DNA of 64,000 bases from Mesocentrotus franciscanus (lineage: Eukaryota; Echinodermata; Echinoidea; Camarodonta; Strongylocentrotidae). The position numbers and the translations under genes were made by a program. Below, one piece after another: positions 60,602-64,000 of the stretch; position 1 is the stretch's first letter; each line of letters starts with the position of its first letter. The stretch is from contig CP137675.1 in assembly GCA_037976565.1 (NCBI GenBank), positions 28,571,637-28,635,636 on the forward strand, in the 5' to 3' direction. The notes beneath the pieces are model-generated. The model was given only the letters and a program-made list of their open reading frames with translations. It did not search any database and had not been told where the DNA came from.

Positions 60602-63600
60602 GCCACACTATGCAGAAAAAACTTCTCAATGTTTCTCTTGAATATTAACTTTCTCAAGAAAAAACGTCAAAAACAAAACAAAAACAAACACCTGCTGAAT
60701 TATTCCTTTGAAATTGGACAATTTCAATGACAAAGCGACAGTATTCTGAACCAGATGCCCAACATATGCGGTGTGCAGGTACAACGCAAAACGAGTAAGA
60801 ATGTGCAGGGGAAGACTGAATTAGATCATAGCAAACTCGTTACTTTACAAGTTCAGCATACTCATTCTCTTGGCACCTAGGGTAAAAACCTAATTGAGTC
60901 ACAGGATATAGCAGATATTGGGAATTATTGAGGGATATAACAGTTACCTCGAAACGCGATTAAGAAAAAAAAATTAAAAGTGCAAGTTGACTAAGAATAA
61001 TAACATAAGAGAATCTGCAAAGACAGCAGGGGTTCCCAGCCAGCAGGGGCTGGATTAGTTTATTTGTGCTTTAAAATATCTGATGCTGCTGCCAAGCTAT
61101 TGTAAGTTATCTGTCGGATTATGGAAACAATAATAATAAATAAATACAGTCTGACAAAATAATAACCAAAGAGGAGAAGAAAAAAAAAATTGTAAAAAAA
61201 CCTGAGCAGCTCTACAAATTGTGGATATAAGAGATTGTTGTTATTTGCCTGGAGGTTGGGACAAAAGGGGATGGGATATTTTTTGTTTCAAGTTAACTTT
61301 ACTTCACTTAATCAATCATATTTTATCATATTTTTATCTACAAGAAACATCTTTAAACTAGTTTTTAGACTAAGGAGGTGACAGATACAATATTTACGGA
61401 CAAATATGAGTTGCACACACCTTCACACAAAAAAAGAATATAATTGAGTAGTACTTTGGAAGGACACAATGCCACTCTTGAATGAAAATGAGATGACTAT
61501 TACCATATGTCTAAAAAATGAGTGGCATGAAGGCACACAAACAACTCTAGCATCATTATTTTACACGATATCAGACTTAAAATTTCTAAAACAAATATAT
61601 GCTTGCTACTGTGCCCCTCTTTATTTTACAATTTACAATTATAGCCAATGATTAGGCATGATTTCTTGCTTCTTGAATCTGAAATAAATGCACCCCTTTT
61701 TCTTCTTTTTTTTCTGTTCAAACTTTCACCAGTTTGTTTCTCTGACTTTTCTGTCTTCTTTTAGAGTAATTTACTAATAAGGTTGGAATTCTCTTTAATG
61801 TAACTTCTGCACACTGTATATCAAATCATGGGTGAAAGTTTTCATTTATTGCTCGTAGACAAAAATGTTCCTGAGGCTGTCTGGCAAGTTTTTCAAATTG
61901 TTTTTCAAATGTATGTGCCTGGCTCTTCATCTTTAATATGAATTATTCATGTTTTTAGAAATTTGACCTATCGAAAGAATTTCAAATGGTTTTTCAAAAG
62001 AGAGCATCTTGACTGGGTGATTCCCACAATGCCCAAGAACCTATATGTAGGAAAAGTGTGTGCCTTGGGAGGGAAAGGAATGCGCCACAACTGAAGAAAA
62101 AGTCATGTAAACAACAAGTCCTTAATTTGCACACAAGAGTTTAGGCCAAATAACAAAAATAAAGTGTTTCTCTTCCATGCCCGCCTCCTTTTTGGCTGCC
62201 GCCGCCTCCTCCTTTTTTAAAACTATTTACTATTCAGAAGAAAAAAAGCAACAAAAAAAAAAAGCCTGTGATATACATTTTGTTTAAATAGCTTTTAAAT
62301 TGATACAAATCATTTGTTTTTTCATACATTTGTCATACAATTAATATGCATCAGTATACATGTATGTACTCGCATACAGTGTAGCACAATATCTGTGCAT
62401 AAATAGGCTTGGCCAGCTTTAATTAGCATGGCAGCTATCTTGGAAAAAAAATAGCAAAAATTGCAAAATAGTAATGCCCTGCCTCCTCTTTTTTTTAAAA
62501 ATCTGGACGAGAAATATTATTTGGCCTTACAGCTGATTTTTCCAAAAGAGAAATCCACCAAAGTTAAGATAATTGGGTGAATTTGAAGGCAAACCAAAAT
62601 ACAATCAGTTGGAATCACTTTCTACTCACACTTTTGGAGACATCTTCTCTCAAAATGTAGATTTCCAGACCCTTATCGGTAAGTTCATATCTTTTGGAAT
62701 GGACGCAAGTCACTAGTAACAGAATTTTCTTTTGAATTGAGAGCGAAATTATGAAAATATTGACAAAAGATCGAGAAGTCTTATATTTAGACCGAAAGCT
62801 TTAGTCTCTGTTTATTGACGGTTGTTCCGCCGAGACTATGTCTGGCTCCACTGACTGCCTCTAAATAGACTGAAGTGCATCTGTAAAGCGGTTAGAGCTT
62901 TAGAGATATCATAGATGTCTTATTAAAGCGCTAGGCCTATATAAAATTGGAATATTATTATTATTACATCATACAGGTTAGTGTAGAGAGTTTACGCAAT
63001 CGCATTTCGTGCCCTACATGCAGTGCCAGTAGCTTAAAAATTAGACAGATAAGCTGAAAGTAAGTCCTTATTGATGTTTGACAATAATTTTCGATGTTAA
63101 AAAAAAAAAAATGAAAATTATATATTTTTTTCTCCAATCATCTTTTTTTAAAGTCTAGATTTAAAGAAAAAAACGAGGGCAAAATTTTACACCAGATTCC
63201 AGCAAAAATCGGCTTGTTAATCCAACCCCCCCCCCCCACACCATGTGAGGGGGGCAAGGGTTACCGTCTGTGTAATACTAAAAGTGTATGGCCTATGGGG
63301 AAGGCTGACAAATGCCAGTTTTAAATTCCACATACAAATTACAAAAGGGTTATTTCTGTCCATCTTTTGTTTTGCGTCTGTCCTGAAAAAGAATATGAAC
63401 TTGCCGACAGTCACAAAGTTACGCCGAGGTACTTGCCTTGATTCGTCTTCCAAATCTAACTCCGACTCTGAGACTGAGTCTGAGAGTATTACTACTTACT
63501 ACTGTAGTCTTTACCTCTTGACTTGTCATCTCAGTATTCTTACAAATTTCTAACAAATGAATGATTAAGAATCAGATTAATATTACTAGATTCTAGCTCT

Positions 63601-63725
63601 ACTCCTCGATCCTCTAGACTAAAACTAAAAGTAGACTATCATAAGTAACAACTTACTACTACCGGTATACTAGGCCTAGGTCTACTTAGCTTAGTACTTA
63701 GTTAGAGTTAGACCCCTAGGCCTAC
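60602..63725. other. Upstream region of endophilin-A, no promoter identified
   Basis: It starts with an in-frame TAG at 60608-60610 that confirms the ATG. A GC-rich patch at about 62178-62222 (GCCGCCGCCTCC) is the only stretch resembling a 5' UTR or CpG-rich promoter part. No TATA box or splice-linked 5' exon can be argued from sequence alone. Confidence 0.35.
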
Positions 63726-64000
63726 TTAAAGATAAAGACCAGTTCTGGTCATGCGATTGCATTGTAAAAGAAACGTGTTGGAATCGATCAGAAAAGGTTT
63801 ATCATCTAGCATATAAGTATTGGTGTGTACTGCAAGGTTCTGGAATCATCAAAATTATAAGAAATTTGGCCCAGTCTTGGTAAAGTTACAAGCACTGTAC
63901 ACAGAAAGATGTATATGGGACTACGCGACCACGCGCGCTATCTATTTGGTCCCAAAAGATATAATAATTTACCAAATATATCAATTAGTAGGCGGTTTCC
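63726..64000 (-). mobile_element. TTAA MITE family, copy 4, cut by window end
   Basis: It begins TTAAAGATAAAGACCAGTTC and matches copy 3 base by base in long runs until the window stops. It lies upstream of the endophilin start. Confidence 0.88.

Noticed and set aside
63217..63553. Short frames on both strands upstream of endophilin
   Set aside because: No similarity to anything recognised and no splice link to exon 1.

Overview
This is a eukaryotic window, very probably from a marine invertebrate. Genes have long introns with GT..AG borders. There are many TACATGTACATGTA-type runs, an APE-type LINE, tRNA-derived SINEs and a high density of short inverted-repeat transposons. An echinoderm or other ambulacrarian is my best guess, but the sequence does not settle it. 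I see no operons, no CRISPR array and no prokaryotic features.

The one gene I can fully support is endophilin-A (SH3GL/EndoA family: BAR plus SH3, clathrin-mediated endocytosis and synaptic vesicle recycling). It lies on the minus strand from the ATG at 60599-60601 to the stop at 12989-12991. I assembled ten coding exons: 60554-60601, 57161-57229, 47520-47592, 46222-46365, 44609-44742, 41807-41873, 34140-34240, 33656-33759, 28632-28771 and 12989-13187. All nine introns have GT donors and AG acceptors, and the phases join without conflict. The product is 359 residues, against about 352 for vertebrate endophilin A1, once a single missing base in the SH3 exon (around 13110) is allowed for. As written, that missing base truncates the SH3 domain. 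An in-frame stop lies 9 nt upstream of the ATG.

Layout: 1-10.0 kb is repeat-rich sequence past the gene's 3' end. It holds a mariner-like foldback MITE (1057-1464), a decayed LINE with endonuclease and reverse transcriptase (2.7-5.5 kb), a GC-rich block with a perfect 28-bp hairpin (5.7-6.1 kb) and degenerate tandem repeats. 10-13 kb is probably 3' UTR and downstream sequence. 13.2-28.6 kb is intron 9, a store of repeats: a 1.3-kb tandem duplication, one copy of which carries a CACTA-like MITE absent from the other; inverted GA/CT-rich modules; LINE tails; and a 2.7-kb terminal-inverted-repeat element filled by about 43 copies of a 46-bp minisatellite. 28.1-28.6 kb holds SINE-derived 106-bp tandem repeats that run into the exon 9 splice donor. 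28.8-60.6 kb contains the BAR exons separated by introns with several foldback MITEs, microsatellites next to splice sites, and one unexplained plus-strand candidate exon at 40296-40395. 60.6-64 kb is upstream sequence in which I could not find a promoter or 5' UTR exon.

I found no new multi-gene system. The most unusual structures are the TIR element with the minisatellite, the repeat arrays abutting the endophilin splice sites, and the dated CACTA-like insertion.
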